Source: Bordetella sp. H567 (lineage in GTDB: Bacteria > Pseudomonadota > Gammaproteobacteria > Burkholderiales > Burkholderiaceae_B). From it: a DNA stretch of 64,000 bases. Position 1 is the stretch's first letter, and each line of letters opens with the position of its first letter. Both the position numbers and the translations under genes were made by a program. Below the pieces are notes generated by a model. That model made no database searches. It was not told the DNA's origin and saw only the letters and a program-made list of their open reading frames with translations. The stretch spans positions 2,616,084-2,680,083 of the forward strand of contig NZ_CP012334.1 of NCBI RefSeq assembly GCF_001704295.1, in the 5' to 3' direction. Below, in pieces: positions 8,581 to 17,911 of this stretch.

Positions 8581-9153
8581 ATGGATGTTCACGCCACCTT
8601 ACGACTAGCGACGCAAGCACGTCACGAGCGCCTGGACAGCTCCCTGCGCATCGGTTCCGCGCAGGCGGATTACGCGGACTACCTGGCCTATATCGCCGCG
8701 CTGCGCGGCTGGCTGGAACCCGTCGAAGCCGCGCTATGGGCGCGCGACTGGCCGGCAGCGCTGCGGCCGGACGTGCGCCGCTGCAAGGCCGCGCGCATCG
8801 ACCAGGATTTCGCGGCCGCGCGCGCCCTGGGATTGCCGGTGCCGCCGGTGCCGGTCTGCGACAAGCTGCCCGACGTCGGCCGGGCGCGTGCCTACGCGCT
8901 GGGCGTGATGTACGTCATCGAAGGATCGCAGCTGGGCGGCCGCATGATGGCCAAGCGGCTGGAGCAAGCCTGGCCCGATCGGTCGTTTCACTACATGGCC
9001 GGTTATGGCCCGGAACTGGGCACGCTATGGAAGGGCTACATGGCCTTCCTGGCCGATGAACTGCACGGCGAGGAAGACCTCGCGCAAGCCGTGGCCGGCG
9101 CCTGCGATGCCTTCGATACGCTGACGGACTGGCTGCGGTGCCAGGGGGAATAA
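8581..9153 (+). CDS. bphO: Biliverdin-producing heme oxygenase (BphO type)
   Basis: A 190-residue heme oxygenase that opens heme to biliverdin, the chromophore of bacteriophytochromes. LRLATQARHERLDSSL near residues 5-20 holds the likely proximal heme His, and GVMYVIEGSQLGGRMM near residues 104-119 is the distal-helix signature. Length suits the bacterial BphO group. I start at the ATG at 8581; an in-frame ATG at 8551 would add ten residues. It is convergent with the phytochrome signalling genes, whose last member ends 46 bp downstream, so chromophore supply and photoreceptor are neighbours but not one operon. Confidence 0.82.
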   Translation: MDVHATLRLATQARHERLDSSLRIGSAQADYADYLAYIAALRGWLEPVEAALWARDWPAALRPDVRRCKAARIDQDFAAARALGLPVPPVPVCDKLPDVGRARAYALGVMYVIEGSQLGGRMMAKRLEQAWPDRSFHYMAGYGPELGTLWKGYMAFLADELHGEEDLAQAVAGACDAFDTLTDWLRCQGE

Positions 9154-9199
9154 GGCATGCCCGGCAGGGCGGCCAGCGCACGCAAGTGGCAACCCGGCA

Positions 9200-11779
9200 T
9201 CAGGGCGCGACGCCCATTTCCTGCAGCACCGTCGCCAGCATCTGCAGTTTGTAGGGTTTCTGGATGAAAGACACGCGGGTTTCCGCAGGCATGTCGTTGC
9301 TGAGATCGACCCGTCCGTAGCCGCTCGCCACGATGATGGGCAGGCCGGGATGGCGCCGCGCCAGCAGCAGGATCAGTTCTTCGCCGGGCATGTCCGGCAG
9401 GCCCAGGTCCACGATGGCCAGGCCGACGCTGGCCGCATTGTCTTCCATGGCCGCCAGCGCCCGCGCCGCGGTACCGGCTTCGACCACCCGGTAGCCGTAT
9501 TCCATCAGCGCTTCCGCCGTAAGCTCACGCACGAGCTCATCGTCTTCCACGAGCAGCACCGTGGCCCCGCCCAATACCGGCGAGGCGGTTTCAGCATCCG
9601 GCGCGGGGCCGGCGCCCCCCGCATCGTGCGCGGGGCCGCGGCCCGCTGTATCCGAGGTGGCGCCGGCCATCTCCATGGCCGGCGCGGCCGTGGCGTTCCC
9701 GGCGTGTTGCGCGTCCCCCGTACCCCGCATGGCCGCTGCATCATCCAGGATTTCGCGCACACCTCGCGCCAGGTCGCGGAACGTGAACGGCTTGGGAACC
9801 AGCGCCACGCCGGCGGGGAGCTTGCCGCCGTGGGTCAGCCGGCCCTCCGCGTACGCGGAGGTGTACAGCACCGGCAACCCCGGCCGGATCGCCAGGGCAG
9901 CTTCTGCCAGGTCGCGGCCATTCATGCCACCCGGCAAGCCGACGTCCGTGAACAGCAGGGCGATATCGTCGCGTTCGCGCAGGCACCGCAGTGCCGCGGC
10001 GGCGTCGCCGGCCTCGTGGACGGCATACCCCAATTCCATGAGCGCCGCCGCCGAGTGTGCGCGTACGGCCTCGTCGTCCTCCACCACCAGGATGCGCTCG
10101 CCGCGCGCCGCCACGGGCAAGTCGCCCTCATGCGTCCTTACGCCCGCGCTTGCCTGGGTTTGGGCCTGGCGCGGCAGGTAGATGTGCACGGTCGTGCCCT
10201 TGCCGACGGCACTCTCTATTCCGACATATCCGCCCGATTGCGTGACGAAGCCGTAGACCTGGCTCAGTCCCAACCCCGTGCCGACACCGATGTCCTTGGT
10301 GGTGAAAAAAGGCTCGAAGACTTTTTCCATGATGTCTTCCGGGATGCCCGCACCGGTATCGGACATACTGATGCACACGTAATCGCCCGGGGCGGCGTCC
10401 ACGTGCGGATGGCGTTCGCCCAGGACGGCGTTGCGCGTCCGGATGACGATTTCCCCGCCCTCCGGCATGGCGTCGCGCGCGTTCACCGCGAGGTTCAGCA
10501 GGGCGCTTTCGAGCATGTGGGGGTCGATATGCGCGGGCCAGATATCCGCCTGCAGGTCCTCGCGCACGTCCACCTCTTCACCCAGCATGCGGGTCAGCAT
10601 CTCCACCGTGGCGGCGATCAGCTCGTTGATATTCACGCTGCAGGGCTGCAAGGGTTGCCTGCGGGCGAAGGCCAGCAGGCGCTGCGTCAGCGCGGCGGCG
10701 CGCTGCGCGCCTTGTTTCGCATGGCTCAAGGCGGTGTCCACGCGGGCCGCGTCAAGCGGGCCGGCGCGGCCGGATAACTGGCGCTCCAGGGTCTCCAGGT
10801 TGCCCAGGATGACGGTCAGGAAGTTGTTGAAGTCGTGCGCGACACCGCCGGTCAGCTGGCCGAATGCTTCCATCTTCTGCGATTGGCGCAGTTGTTCCTC
10901 GGCCTGTTCCCGTGCCGCGTCCGCGTCGGCGCGCTGGCGCATTTCCTGCAGCAGGCGCTCGTTGGTACGCAGCAGCTCCGCGGTGCGCGCTTGCACGATC
11001 TGTTCCAATTCATCGCGCGCCAGCTTGGCGTCCGTGACGTCCACATTGGTGCCGGTCAGGCCCAGGAAGCGTCCCGCGCCGTCGAAGCGGGGGACCCCGC
11101 GGCAATCGAGCCAGCGCAGGCGCCGCTGTGCATCGATCACGCGGATTTCCACCTGCAGCGCTTTCTGTCCGGCGATCGCGTGGTCGAAGGCGTCCAGCAG
11201 GGCCGGAAGATCGGGTCGGTACACGATGCGCCACCAGCCCCGGCCCAGCATGTCGTCGCAAGGCAGGCCGAACATGATTTCGTAGTGGCGGTTGACGAAA
11301 ATGACCTCGCCGCCGGCGTCCGTTTCCCATATCAGCGCGGGCGCGGAATCCGACAGGGCGCGGAAACGGGCTTCGCTGTCCCGCAAGGCCTCTTCGACGC
11401 GCCTGCGCTCGCGCCGGTCTTCCTCTTCGGACAACGCGCGGCGCACGGCGGTGCCCAGGCGGTCCAGGCGCTGTTTCAGTACATAGTCGGTCGCACCCGT
11501 CTTCAGGGCCTTGACCGCCAGGTCCTCGCCGATGACGCCGGAAACAAAGATGAACGGCACGTCCGGCAGCTTGCGCGCCGCCATGGACAACGCTTCCCAG
11601 CCGTCGATGTCGGGCAGGGAGAAATCCGAAATAATCAGGCAGATGTCGCCTTCGTCCAGGGCCTGAGCGTACGAACGCTTGTCGTGCACGCACCGCACGG
11701 CGATGTCAGGCAGTGCTTCCGCCAATTGATGCATCATCAATTCGGCGTCCAGGTCATTGTCCTCCAGCAGCAGGATCAA
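9200..11779 (-). CDS. Hybrid sensor kinase: REC-PAS-HisKA-HATPase-REC-REC
   Basis: The 859-residue soluble hybrid kinase begins with a receiver (about 1-120, Asp in [12 protein letters not shown]), then a PAS domain (about 140-260) and a short coiled coil. The kinase core has His in [25 protein letters not shown] and [11 protein letters not shown]. Two C-terminal receivers follow, with Asp in LLFTDVGLP and LAIVDLGLP. There is no membrane segment. It starts with TTG at 11779, and the TTGA overlaps the stop of the upstream single-domain regulator, indicating translational coupling. It is the third gene of the bacteriophytochrome operon, so the N-terminal receiver may take phosphate from the phytochrome branch. 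About 85 Ala/Gly-rich residues link the last two receivers. Confidence 0.85.
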   Translation of the reverse strand: MILLLEDNDLDAELMMHQLAEALPDIAVRCVHDKRSYAQALDEGDICLIISDFSLPDIDGWEALSMAARKLPDVPFIFVSGVIGEDLAVKALKTGATDYVLKQRLDRLGTAVRRALSEEEDRRERRRVEEALRDSEARFRALSDSAPALIWETDAGGEVIFVNRHYEIMFGLPCDDMLGRGWWRIVYRPDLPALLDAFDHAIAGQKALQVEIRVIDAQRRLRWLDCRGVPRFDGAGRFLGLTGTNVDVTDAKLARDELEQIVQARTAELLRTNERLLQEMRQRADADAAREQAEEQLRQSQKMEAFGQLTGGVAHDFNNFLTVILGNLETLERQLSGRAGPLDAARVDTALSHAKQGAQRAAALTQRLLAFARRQPLQPCSVNINELIAATVEMLTRMLGEEVDVREDLQADIWPAHIDPHMLESALLNLAVNARDAMPEGGEIVIRTRNAVLGERHPHVDAAPGDYVCISMSDTGAGIPEDIMEKVFEPFFTTKDIGVGTGLGLSQVYGFVTQSGGYVGIESAVGKGTTVHIYLPRQAQTQASAGVRTHEGDLPVAARGERILVVEDDEAVRAHSAAALMELGYAVHEAGDAAAALRCLRERDDIALLFTDVGLPGGMNGRDLAEAALAIRPGLPVLYTSAYAEGRLTHGGKLPAGVALVPKPFTFRDLARGVREILDDAAAMRGTGDAQHAGNATAAPAMEMAGATSDTAGRGPAHDAGGAGPAPDAETASPVLGGATVLLVEDDELVRELTAEALMEYGYRVVEAGTAARALAAMEDNAASVGLAIVDLGLPDMPGEELILLLARRHPGLPIIVASGYGRVDLSNDMPAETRVSFIQKPYKLQMLATVLQEMGVAP

Positions 11780-12255
11780 GGCAGTTCCCGGCCGTCGTGC
11801 GGCTCGCCGTCGTGGCGCCGGGGCGGGGGCGGTTGGTTCACGATCGCCCAGAACATGCCCAGGTTGCGTATCGCGTCGAAGAATTCGGAAAATTCGACCG
11901 GCTTGACCACGAAGGAATTCACGCCGGACTGATAGCTGCGCACCAGGTCTTTTTCTTCCTTGGAGGATGTCAGCATCACGACGGGGATCTGCTTATGGTC
12001 CTTGTCCGACTTGATGCGTTCCAGGACTTCCAGCCCATCCACCTTGGGCAGCTTCAGATCGAGCAGGATGACCGACGGTTCTCCGGGCGGGCGGTCCGCA
12101 TGGGGGCCGCGGCGATAAACATAGTCCAGCGCCTCGGCCCCGTCGCGCAGCACGACGACTTCGTTGGCAATATTGCATTGCTGGAGCGCCGTCAGCGTCA
12201 GCTCGATGTCGTTGGGATTGTCTTCTACCAGCAGGATGGGCCGCAGATCGTTCAT
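11776..12255 (-). CDS. Single-domain response regulator (Rcp1-like, phytochrome-associated)
   Basis: A 159-residue receiver-only protein. It shows the acidic pocket LLVEDNPND, phosphoacceptor Asp in VILLDLKLPKVDG, Thr/Ser in VVMLTSS and Lys in FVVKPVEF. Such Rcp1/BphR-type regulators commonly lie directly after a bacteriophytochrome kinase and accept its phosphate; no DNA-binding domain is present. It begins 23 bp after the bphP stop and overlaps the start of the hybrid kinase, so the three genes form an operon. The C-terminal 25 residues are Pro/His/Arg-rich and outside the receiver fold. Confidence 0.85.
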   Translation of the reverse strand: MNDLRPILLVEDNPNDIELTLTALQQCNIANEVVVLRDGAEALDYVYRRGPHADRPPGEPSVILLDLKLPKVDGLEVLERIKSDKDHKQIPVVMLTSSKEEKDLVRSYQSGVNSFVVKPVEFSEFFDAIRNLGMFWAIVNQPPPPRRHDGEPHDGRELP

Positions 12256-12278
12256 GCTTTTGTCGCCGCACTACAGGT

Positions 12279-14498
12279 TCATTGATAGGGCAGCGCGAAG
12301 GAGAACTTCGCGCCCTGATCGATGGCGCCTTCGCCCTTGATCCAGCCGCCGTGTTTTTCGATGATGCGTTTGCACAGCGCCAATCCGATGCCGGTCCCGT
12401 CGAAGTCTTCCTGCCGGTGCAGGCGCTGGAAAACCCCGAACAATTTGCCGGCGTATGCCATATCGAAACCCACACCGTTGTCGGCCACGCTGAACAAGGT
12501 GAATGTACCGCAATTCTGCCCGCTGATCGTGACGATGGATACGGACTGGTTGCTGGAATACTTGACCGCGTTTTCCAACAGGTTGTACCAGACCTGGCGG
12601 ATGTATTGCGCATCTCCCCATGACTTCGGAAGGTCGCCGATGCGCCACTGCACCTTGCGGTCCGGCAAGGTCAATTCCACCGCCTGGCGGACTTCGCCGA
12701 CCAGTTTGTTCGTGTCCAGTTCGGACGCCGCCAGCGCGGCGCGTCCCAGGTGGGAGAAGCGCAAGAGGTCGTCCACCAGCCTGCCGGCCATGACCGCGGC
12801 ACGCATGATGTTCTCGATATAGCGCGTGGATGTCGGGTCCAGGTTGCGCTCGCGCTGTTTGAGCAGTTCGGCGAAGCCCGCGATGTGGCGGAACGGCGCG
12901 CGCAGGTCGTGGGATACCGAATAGGAGAAGGACTCCAGTTCCACGTTGCTGCGTTGTAGCCGTTCGCTGAGCTCGGCGCGTTCTTCCGCCTGTTTCAGGG
13001 TCAGGTTGACGACCACGTTGCGGAAGTCGGCCAGCACGTCGACTTCGGAGCGCCGCCATGGCGTGGAGCGTCCGCGCAATTCCTCCTGCCACAGTTCGAA
13101 GGATTTGCGCGGGTGCAGCTGTCCCGAGACGGGATCCATGGACTTGCGCGGGTCGCCGCGCCATTGCACCGTGCGTACCACTTCCGGACGGAACCACAGC
13201 AGGTAGGCCGGGTGCAGGCTGGAAATGGAGGCGGCCGCCAGGCCGCTGGCGACCTCGGCGAACTCGGCGGCCTCCGGCCAGACCAGCGGCAGGCGGTCGG
13301 TGTGATACGACTGCTCGACATTGTTGGCGTGCAGCCATCGGGCGATCTTCAGGATCTGCGCCTTGGCGGGCGTGTTGCCCATGGCATGGACCTCGTCCTG
13401 CCACACCAGTGCCGCGCCGTGGGCGTCCAGCAGGCGCATCCAGGCCGGCGAGTGTTGCGCGTAGCCGTCCAGCAGCGTGGCGGCGCGGGACAGCAATTCG
13501 ACCAGCTCGATCTCGACCGTCTTCAGTTCGATGCGGCGGGCATGTTCGGAAATACGCTCGTGCGCGCCGATGTGATGGGCCAGGATGCGCGCCAGGAATT
13601 CGCAGGCAGCCCGGACCTGCGGCCCGACCAGCCGCGGGCCCGCGCTGTGGCAGGAAATCAGCCCCCACAAATTCCCGTCGATCACCAGGGAAACGGACAT
13701 CGACGAGCCGGTGCCCATATTGCGCATGTATTCCAGGTGGATCGGCGACACGCTGCGCCAGTTCGCCGCCGCCAGGTCCACCGGTTCGCGCTCCGTGCCG
13801 ATCATGGCCGGTTCCAGGGGTACGGGCTGGTAGTTCGCATCGGGAATCAGCCGGACGCGGTTCTGGCAGTACAGCGCGCGCGCCTGCGGCGGAATGTCCG
13901 ACGCAGGGAAGCGATGACCCAGGTAGGAGGGCAGGGCGCCGGTGCCGTCCTCGGCCACGACCGTGCCGTGGCCGTCCGTGTCGAAGCGGTAGGCCAGCAC
14001 GCGTTCGAAGCCGGTCAGGCGGCGGACTTCCTCGACGGCGCGCTGCAGGATGATTTCCGGCTGGGCCCCAGGCTGGATGTCGTCCAGCAGCATGCGCAGG
14101 CGGGGATAAAGGGCGTCCAGCGTGACGCTTTGCTCGGCGCTGTCCGGCTCCAGTTCGACGAGCAGGCCTTGCGCCGTGCGGGCGCCGGTAACGTGCAGGT
14201 GGCGCTCGCCGATGCGCAGGGCCGCCGCCAGCGTGCCGTCTTCATTGGCCTGCCAGGCGCGCAGCGCCGCGGTCAGTGCCTCCATGCCCGGCAGGTGCGG
14301 ATCCAGGACCTGTCCCAGCTCGCATTTGATGCCCAGGATCGCTTCGGAGTTCGCGCTGCGCGTGATGACTCGCAGCGTATCGGCCGCCAGCAGCAGCAAG
14401 GCCGCGTAAGGCTGGATGGCGCCGGGGATGCGTATGGGTTCTTGCGCGCAACGGTCCAGGTCCAGCTGCGTCGAGGATAGGGTGTCTTGTTGCGGCAC
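12279..14498 (-). CDS. bphP: Bacteriophytochrome histidine kinase (PAS-GAF-PHY-HisKA-HATPase)
   Basis: A 739-residue red/far-red light sensor kinase. Cys17, just before the EPIRIPGAIQPY block, is the expected biliverdin attachment site. The GAF domain carries RFPASDIPPQAR and QNRVRLIPDANYQPVPL, followed by SPIHLEYMRNMGTGSSMS and NLWGLISCHS. A PHY domain leads to the kinase with His in YSVSHDLRAPFRH, LLENAVKYS, VADNGVGFD and GTGIGLALCKR. The start is a GTG at 14498 with GGAG about 8 bases upstream; the frame stays open far upstream but without homology. The usual IQPHG is IQPY here, a small deviation near the chromophore region. The downstream regulator and hybrid kinase are in the same operon. 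Confidence 0.92.
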   Translation of the reverse strand: MPQQDTLSSTQLDLDRCAQEPIRIPGAIQPYAALLLLAADTLRVITRSANSEAILGIKCELGQVLDPHLPGMEALTAALRAWQANEDGTLAAALRIGERHLHVTGARTAQGLLVELEPDSAEQSVTLDALYPRLRMLLDDIQPGAQPEIILQRAVEEVRRLTGFERVLAYRFDTDGHGTVVAEDGTGALPSYLGHRFPASDIPPQARALYCQNRVRLIPDANYQPVPLEPAMIGTEREPVDLAAANWRSVSPIHLEYMRNMGTGSSMSVSLVIDGNLWGLISCHSAGPRLVGPQVRAACEFLARILAHHIGAHERISEHARRIELKTVEIELVELLSRAATLLDGYAQHSPAWMRLLDAHGAALVWQDEVHAMGNTPAKAQILKIARWLHANNVEQSYHTDRLPLVWPEAAEFAEVASGLAAASISSLHPAYLLWFRPEVVRTVQWRGDPRKSMDPVSGQLHPRKSFELWQEELRGRSTPWRRSEVDVLADFRNVVVNLTLKQAEERAELSERLQRSNVELESFSYSVSHDLRAPFRHIAGFAELLKQRERNLDPTSTRYIENIMRAAVMAGRLVDDLLRFSHLGRAALAASELDTNKLVGEVRQAVELTLPDRKVQWRIGDLPKSWGDAQYIRQVWYNLLENAVKYSSNQSVSIVTISGQNCGTFTLFSVADNGVGFDMAYAGKLFGVFQRLHRQEDFDGTGIGLALCKRIIEKHGGWIKGEGAIDQGAKFSFALPYQ

Positions 14499-14700
14499 CG
14501 GGTAGCTCCGTTGCTGTGCGTTGCGCGGCACGGCCTGATGGCGGGGTCTCAGGATATCACCGGCCTTGCGATCGGCGCCCGAGGAGTTGCCTGCGCTCAC
14601 ATGGGACAAATGGACGCGCGCCAGCAAGTGCCGCGCCCGGACCACGATGGACGTCGGGTATTGTCCCCGTCGCGCAACAGGCATTGCTATAGTCGCGTGC

Positions 14701-16002
14701 ATGGAGACAAAACAGCAGGGGCGCGAACAGTCCCACGCCCAGGGACGGGAACCATCGACACAAGGCAATCGCGCCGGGCCGGGCGATCTGCTGGACTCCC
14801 GTCGATCGTGGATCGTGGCGACCATGGCGCTGGTCTGCCTGGGCATGTCCTTCGGCGGACCGCTCATCGCCATCGTCGGGTTGAAGGCCATCGCGGCCGA
14901 CCTGGGCGGCGCGCGCTCCGTCCCGGCGCTCGGCGGCTCGCTGGCGTGGCTGGGATCGGCCGTCGGGGGCATCCTGATGGGGCGGCTGGCCCACCGTTTC
15001 GGCATACGCTGGACGGTGATCGGAGGCGCGTTGTCGGTGTGTGCCGGGCTGGCGATTTCCACGGTGGGCGAACCCTGGGCGCTGTACCTGGGCCATGGCG
15101 TATTCATCGGCCTGCTGGGGCTGGCCGGCTTGAACGCGCCGCTGTACGTGTACGTCAGCCATTGGTTCGTGCGGCGGCGCGGCTCGGCCCTGGCGCTGCT
15201 CTCCAGCGGCAACTATATCGCCGGCGTGGTCTGGCCCGTGGTCTTCGAAGCGGTCATCGATCGATTCGGCTGGCGCGCCACCATGCTGGGCTACGGCCTG
15301 ATACAGGCGGCGATGGTAACCACCCTGGCGATGATTTTCCTGCGTCCCCCGCCCGAAGCCGCCGTGCCTGCCGGTCCGGTGCGCGCCGAGCGCACCGGCA
15401 AGGTGGCCGGCATGCGGCCCAATACGGTGTTCGTCATGCTTGCGGCGGCCGGCTTCCTGTGCTGCGTGCCGATGGCCATGCCGCAGGGACACCTGGTGGC
15501 GCTGTGCAGCGACCGCGGCTTGCCGGCCACGGTGGGCGCGGCCATGCTGTCGGTGCTGCTGGCGGTGGCCTTCCTCAGCCGGCAAGCCTGGGGCCTGATT
15601 TCCGACCGGATAGGGGGCGTACGCACGGCCTTGATCAGTTCCTTCATGCAGATGATCGCCGTGTCGGGCTATCTGTACGTGCAGGAGCAGTTCGGGCTGT
15701 TCGCCGTCTCGATCGCCTACGGGCTGGGCTTCAGCGCGCTGATCCCTGCCTATGTGCTCTCCATGCGGGAGATTTTTCCGCCGCAGCAAGCCTACTGGCG
15801 CGTGCCGGCGATGCTGCTGATGACCGGTTCGGGCATGGCGGCCGGCGGATGGGTGGCCGGGTTCCTGTATGACCGATACGGCAGCTACGACCCGGCCTTC
15901 ACCTTGGGTGTGGCCGCGAACGTGGTGAACCTGGTGCTGCTGGTGACCTTGACGCTGCGCCTGCACGGCGGGTTCCGGATCCCCGCCTTGCGGCGCGCCT
16001 AG
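14701..16002 (+). CDS. MFS transporter (monocarboxylate/OFA-like)
   Basis: A 433-residue inner-membrane carrier with twelve predicted helices in two halves. The first half contains GGSLAWLGSAVGGILMG followed by RLAHRFGIRW, the usual loop 2-3 position. A cytoplasmic linker sits near residues 215-235 and a second repeat ends in GGWVAGFLYDRYGSYDPAF. The overall look is that of MFS carriers for small carboxylates in Burkholderiales, but the substrate cannot be deduced. The ATG at 14701 lies before a hydrophilic 35-residue tail; the ribosome binding site is weak. It is divergent from bphP across about 200 bp. Confidence 0.75.
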   Translation: METKQQGREQSHAQGREPSTQGNRAGPGDLLDSRRSWIVATMALVCLGMSFGGPLIAIVGLKAIAADLGGARSVPALGGSLAWLGSAVGGILMGRLAHRFGIRWTVIGGALSVCAGLAISTVGEPWALYLGHGVFIGLLGLAGLNAPLYVYVSHWFVRRRGSALALLSSGNYIAGVVWPVVFEAVIDRFGWRATMLGYGLIQAAMVTTLAMIFLRPPPEAAVPAGPVRAERTGKVAGMRPNTVFVMLAAAGFLCCVPMAMPQGHLVALCSDRGLPATVGAAMLSVLLAVAFLSRQAWGLISDRIGGVRTALISSFMQMIAVSGYLYVQEQFGLFAVSIAYGLGFSALIPAYVLSMREIFPPQQAYWRVPAMLLMTGSGMAAGGWVAGFLYDRYGSYDPAFTLGVAANVVNLVLLVTLTLRLHGGFRIPALRRA

Positions 16003-16027
16003 GGTAGAGACTCATCCCACGACTGAA

Positions 16028-16855
16028 ATGAAAATCCAGCTGCTCTCGGACCTGCATCTCGAAACGAATGCCGACTTCGTGCCAACGCCGGCGCCCGGCG
16101 CGGACCTGCTGGTGTTGGCCGGCGATATCGGCTCCTACCAGCAAGGCTCCAGGATCGCCGCGGACGACTACGGCCTGGGGCAGTTCTCGCCGCGCGATCG
16201 CTGGCCGGTGCCCGTGGTGTACCTGCCCGGCAACCACGAATACGATGCGCAGGACTTCGATGCGGCGCACGAGCGCCTGCACGCGTTGTGCGCGCGGCTG
16301 GGCATCCAATGGCTGGAGCGCGAGACCCTGATCATCGGCGGCGTGCGCCTGATCGGTACGACGCTGTGGACGGATTTCGACGCCATGGCCAAGCCGGGCG
16401 ATACGCTGACGCAGGTGCTCAACAAGCGCGGCAAGGCGTTCAGGGCCGCCAACTTCTACCTGGAAAAAGCACGGACCACGCGCGGCGGACAGGCTTTCCT
16501 GGCAGAGGCATTGCGCGAGCAGGGATTGGCGTGCCAGGCGTGGCTGAAGGACGCCTTGGCGCCCCCCTTCGACGGCCCGACCGTGGCCATCACGCATTTC
16601 GCGCCGACCTTGTCCAGCGCGGACCCCCGCTACGGCCTGACGCCCGGCACCGCGGGCTTCTGCAACAGCCTGGACGAACTGATCCCCCAAGCGGATCTCT
16701 GGCTGCATGGGCACTTGCATCATGCCGTCGACTACGTCCAGGACGGCTGCCGGGTCGTTTCCAATCCCCTGGGCTACGAAGCGAAGGGGGAACAGGAGGG
16801 CTTCCAGCCCATCCTGACGCTCGACCTGGACGCATTGCACGGCGCCACCGCATAG
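16028..16855 (+). CDS. Calcineurin-like metallophosphoesterase
   Basis: A 275-residue protein with the complete metallophosphoesterase motif set: LLSDLHLET at the N-terminus, LAGDIG, PGNHEYD, THFAP near residue 193 and WLHGHLHH near residue 237. These residues bind two metal ions. The substrate (phosphodiester, phosphoprotein or nucleotide) is not evident. It lies 25 bp after the MFS gene on the same strand and may be read through, but no functional tie is apparent. Cytoplasmic, with no signal peptide. Confidence 0.82.
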   Translation: MKIQLLSDLHLETNADFVPTPAPGADLLVLAGDIGSYQQGSRIAADDYGLGQFSPRDRWPVPVVYLPGNHEYDAQDFDAAHERLHALCARLGIQWLERETLIIGGVRLIGTTLWTDFDAMAKPGDTLTQVLNKRGKAFRAANFYLEKARTTRGGQAFLAEALREQGLACQAWLKDALAPPFDGPTVAITHFAPTLSSADPRYGLTPGTAGFCNSLDELIPQADLWLHGHLHHAVDYVQDGCRVVSNPLGYEAKGEQEGFQPILTLDLDALHGATA

Positions 16856-16945
16856 CGCGCCGCGCGTTTCATCGCACCGCCTAAGCGTAAAACCTGCTTG
16901 CGCACGGCAAGAAGGCAGGTGTAGGCTAGTTCAAATAAAAATAAA

Positions 16946-16962
16946 AATTCGCTATCCGAATT
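16946..16962. promoter_or_regulatory. Inverted repeat upstream of the IclR gene (candidate operator)
   Basis: AATTCG-CTATC-CGAATT is a perfect six-base inverted repeat with a five-base spacer. It lies in an AT-rich stretch 42 bp before the IclR start. IclR-family proteins bind dyads of this size near their own promoters. Assignment is by position only. Confidence 0.45.
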
Positions 16963-17003
16963 GTCCAGGAGACGCGGCGCCCACGGCGGCGCGATGCCAC
17001 ACG

Positions 17004-17861
17004 ATGAAAAGCTCCCTGCAACCGCGACGCACCACGACACAGACCCGCCTGCAACCGGATGCCGACACCGGGCAGCAGGCCGTGCAATCCGGCGCATCCA
17101 CCGCGAAGAACACCGTGCAGTCCCTGGCCAAGGGCTTTCGCCTGCTGGAGGCCTTCACTGCGCAGGAACCCGAGCTGACGATGGCCGAAGCGGCGCGCCG
17201 TGCCGGCCTGGACAACGCCACGGCGTTCCGCTTCCTGAACACGCTCGTGGATATCGGCTACGTGCAGCGTGTGCCCGATACGCGCCTGTTCCGCCTTTCC
17301 ACCAAGGTGCTGGACCTGGGCTTCAACGCGATCGCGCACTCGGACCTGCGCACACGTGCCCGTCCCATCCTGCGCGAACTGGTGGGCGAGGTCAGCGAGG
17401 CGGCCTCCATCGGCGTGCTGGAAGGCGGCGACATCCTTTACGCCGAGCGTATCCAGGCGGGCTTGACACGCCTGGGGGTGGATATCCGCATCGGCAGCCG
17501 CGTGCCGGCGTATTGCACGGCCGTCGGCCACGCCATCCTGGCCTGGCTGCCGCGCGAGACGCAAATCCGCATCCTGGAATCGCAGCCGCGGCGCAAGCTG
17601 ACGGACACCACGATGACGGACCTGGACGCCATCCTTGCACGCCTGGCGCAGGTGCACGACAAGGGCTACGCCGTCTCCAACCAGGAAACCGTGTCCGGCC
17701 TGTACGTCATCGCCGCGCCGGTCCTGGACATCGACGGCATCCCGGTGGCGGGGCTGAGCGTGGCCAGCCCCGCATTCCGCACGTCGCTCGCGCAATTCGA
17801 GGCCGCCACCGTCGAGCCGGTACGGATGGCGGCGCGTTCCCTGTCCAAGGTACTGGCATGA
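17004..17861 (+). CDS. IclR-family transcriptional regulator
   Basis: A 285-residue regulator with a 30-residue polar N-terminal tail, then a winged HTH (about 35-100: SLAKGFRLLEAF, MAEAARRAGLDNATAFRFL). The C-terminal effector-binding domain (about 110-280) includes VPAYCTAVGHAILAWL and SNQETVSGLYVIAAPV. IclR proteins bind small carbon-source acids. It is the first gene of a co-directional run (DapA-like enzyme, ABC importer, SDR) beginning 50 bp downstream and presumably controls it. An inverted repeat lies just upstream. Confidence 0.9.
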   Translation: MKSSLQPRRTTTQTRLQPDADTGQQAVQSGASTAKNTVQSLAKGFRLLEAFTAQEPELTMAEAARRAGLDNATAFRFLNTLVDIGYVQRVPDTRLFRLSTKVLDLGFNAIAHSDLRTRARPILRELVGEVSEAASIGVLEGGDILYAERIQAGLTRLGVDIRIGSRVPAYCTAVGHAILAWLPRETQIRILESQPRRKLTDTTMTDLDAILARLAQVHDKGYAVSNQETVSGLYVIAAPVLDIDGIPVAGLSVASPAFRTSLAQFEAATVEPVRMAARSLSKVLA

Positions 17862-17911
17862 AGCCCGCAATGGATCACTGATACCCCCCGGATAAACCAA
17901 GGAGACACGCA

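Noticed and set aside
9350-10777. Long plus-strand open frame opposite the hybrid kinase
   Set aside because: It is an antisense artefact of GC-rich codon use; its protein is low-complexity Arg/His/Gln/Gly-rich, with no ribosome binding site or family motif.
14499-15212. Upstream extension of the bacteriophytochrome frame
   Set aside because: The Cys-containing PAS start follows the GTG at 14498, which has a ribosome binding site; the upstream part overlaps the divergent MFS gene.
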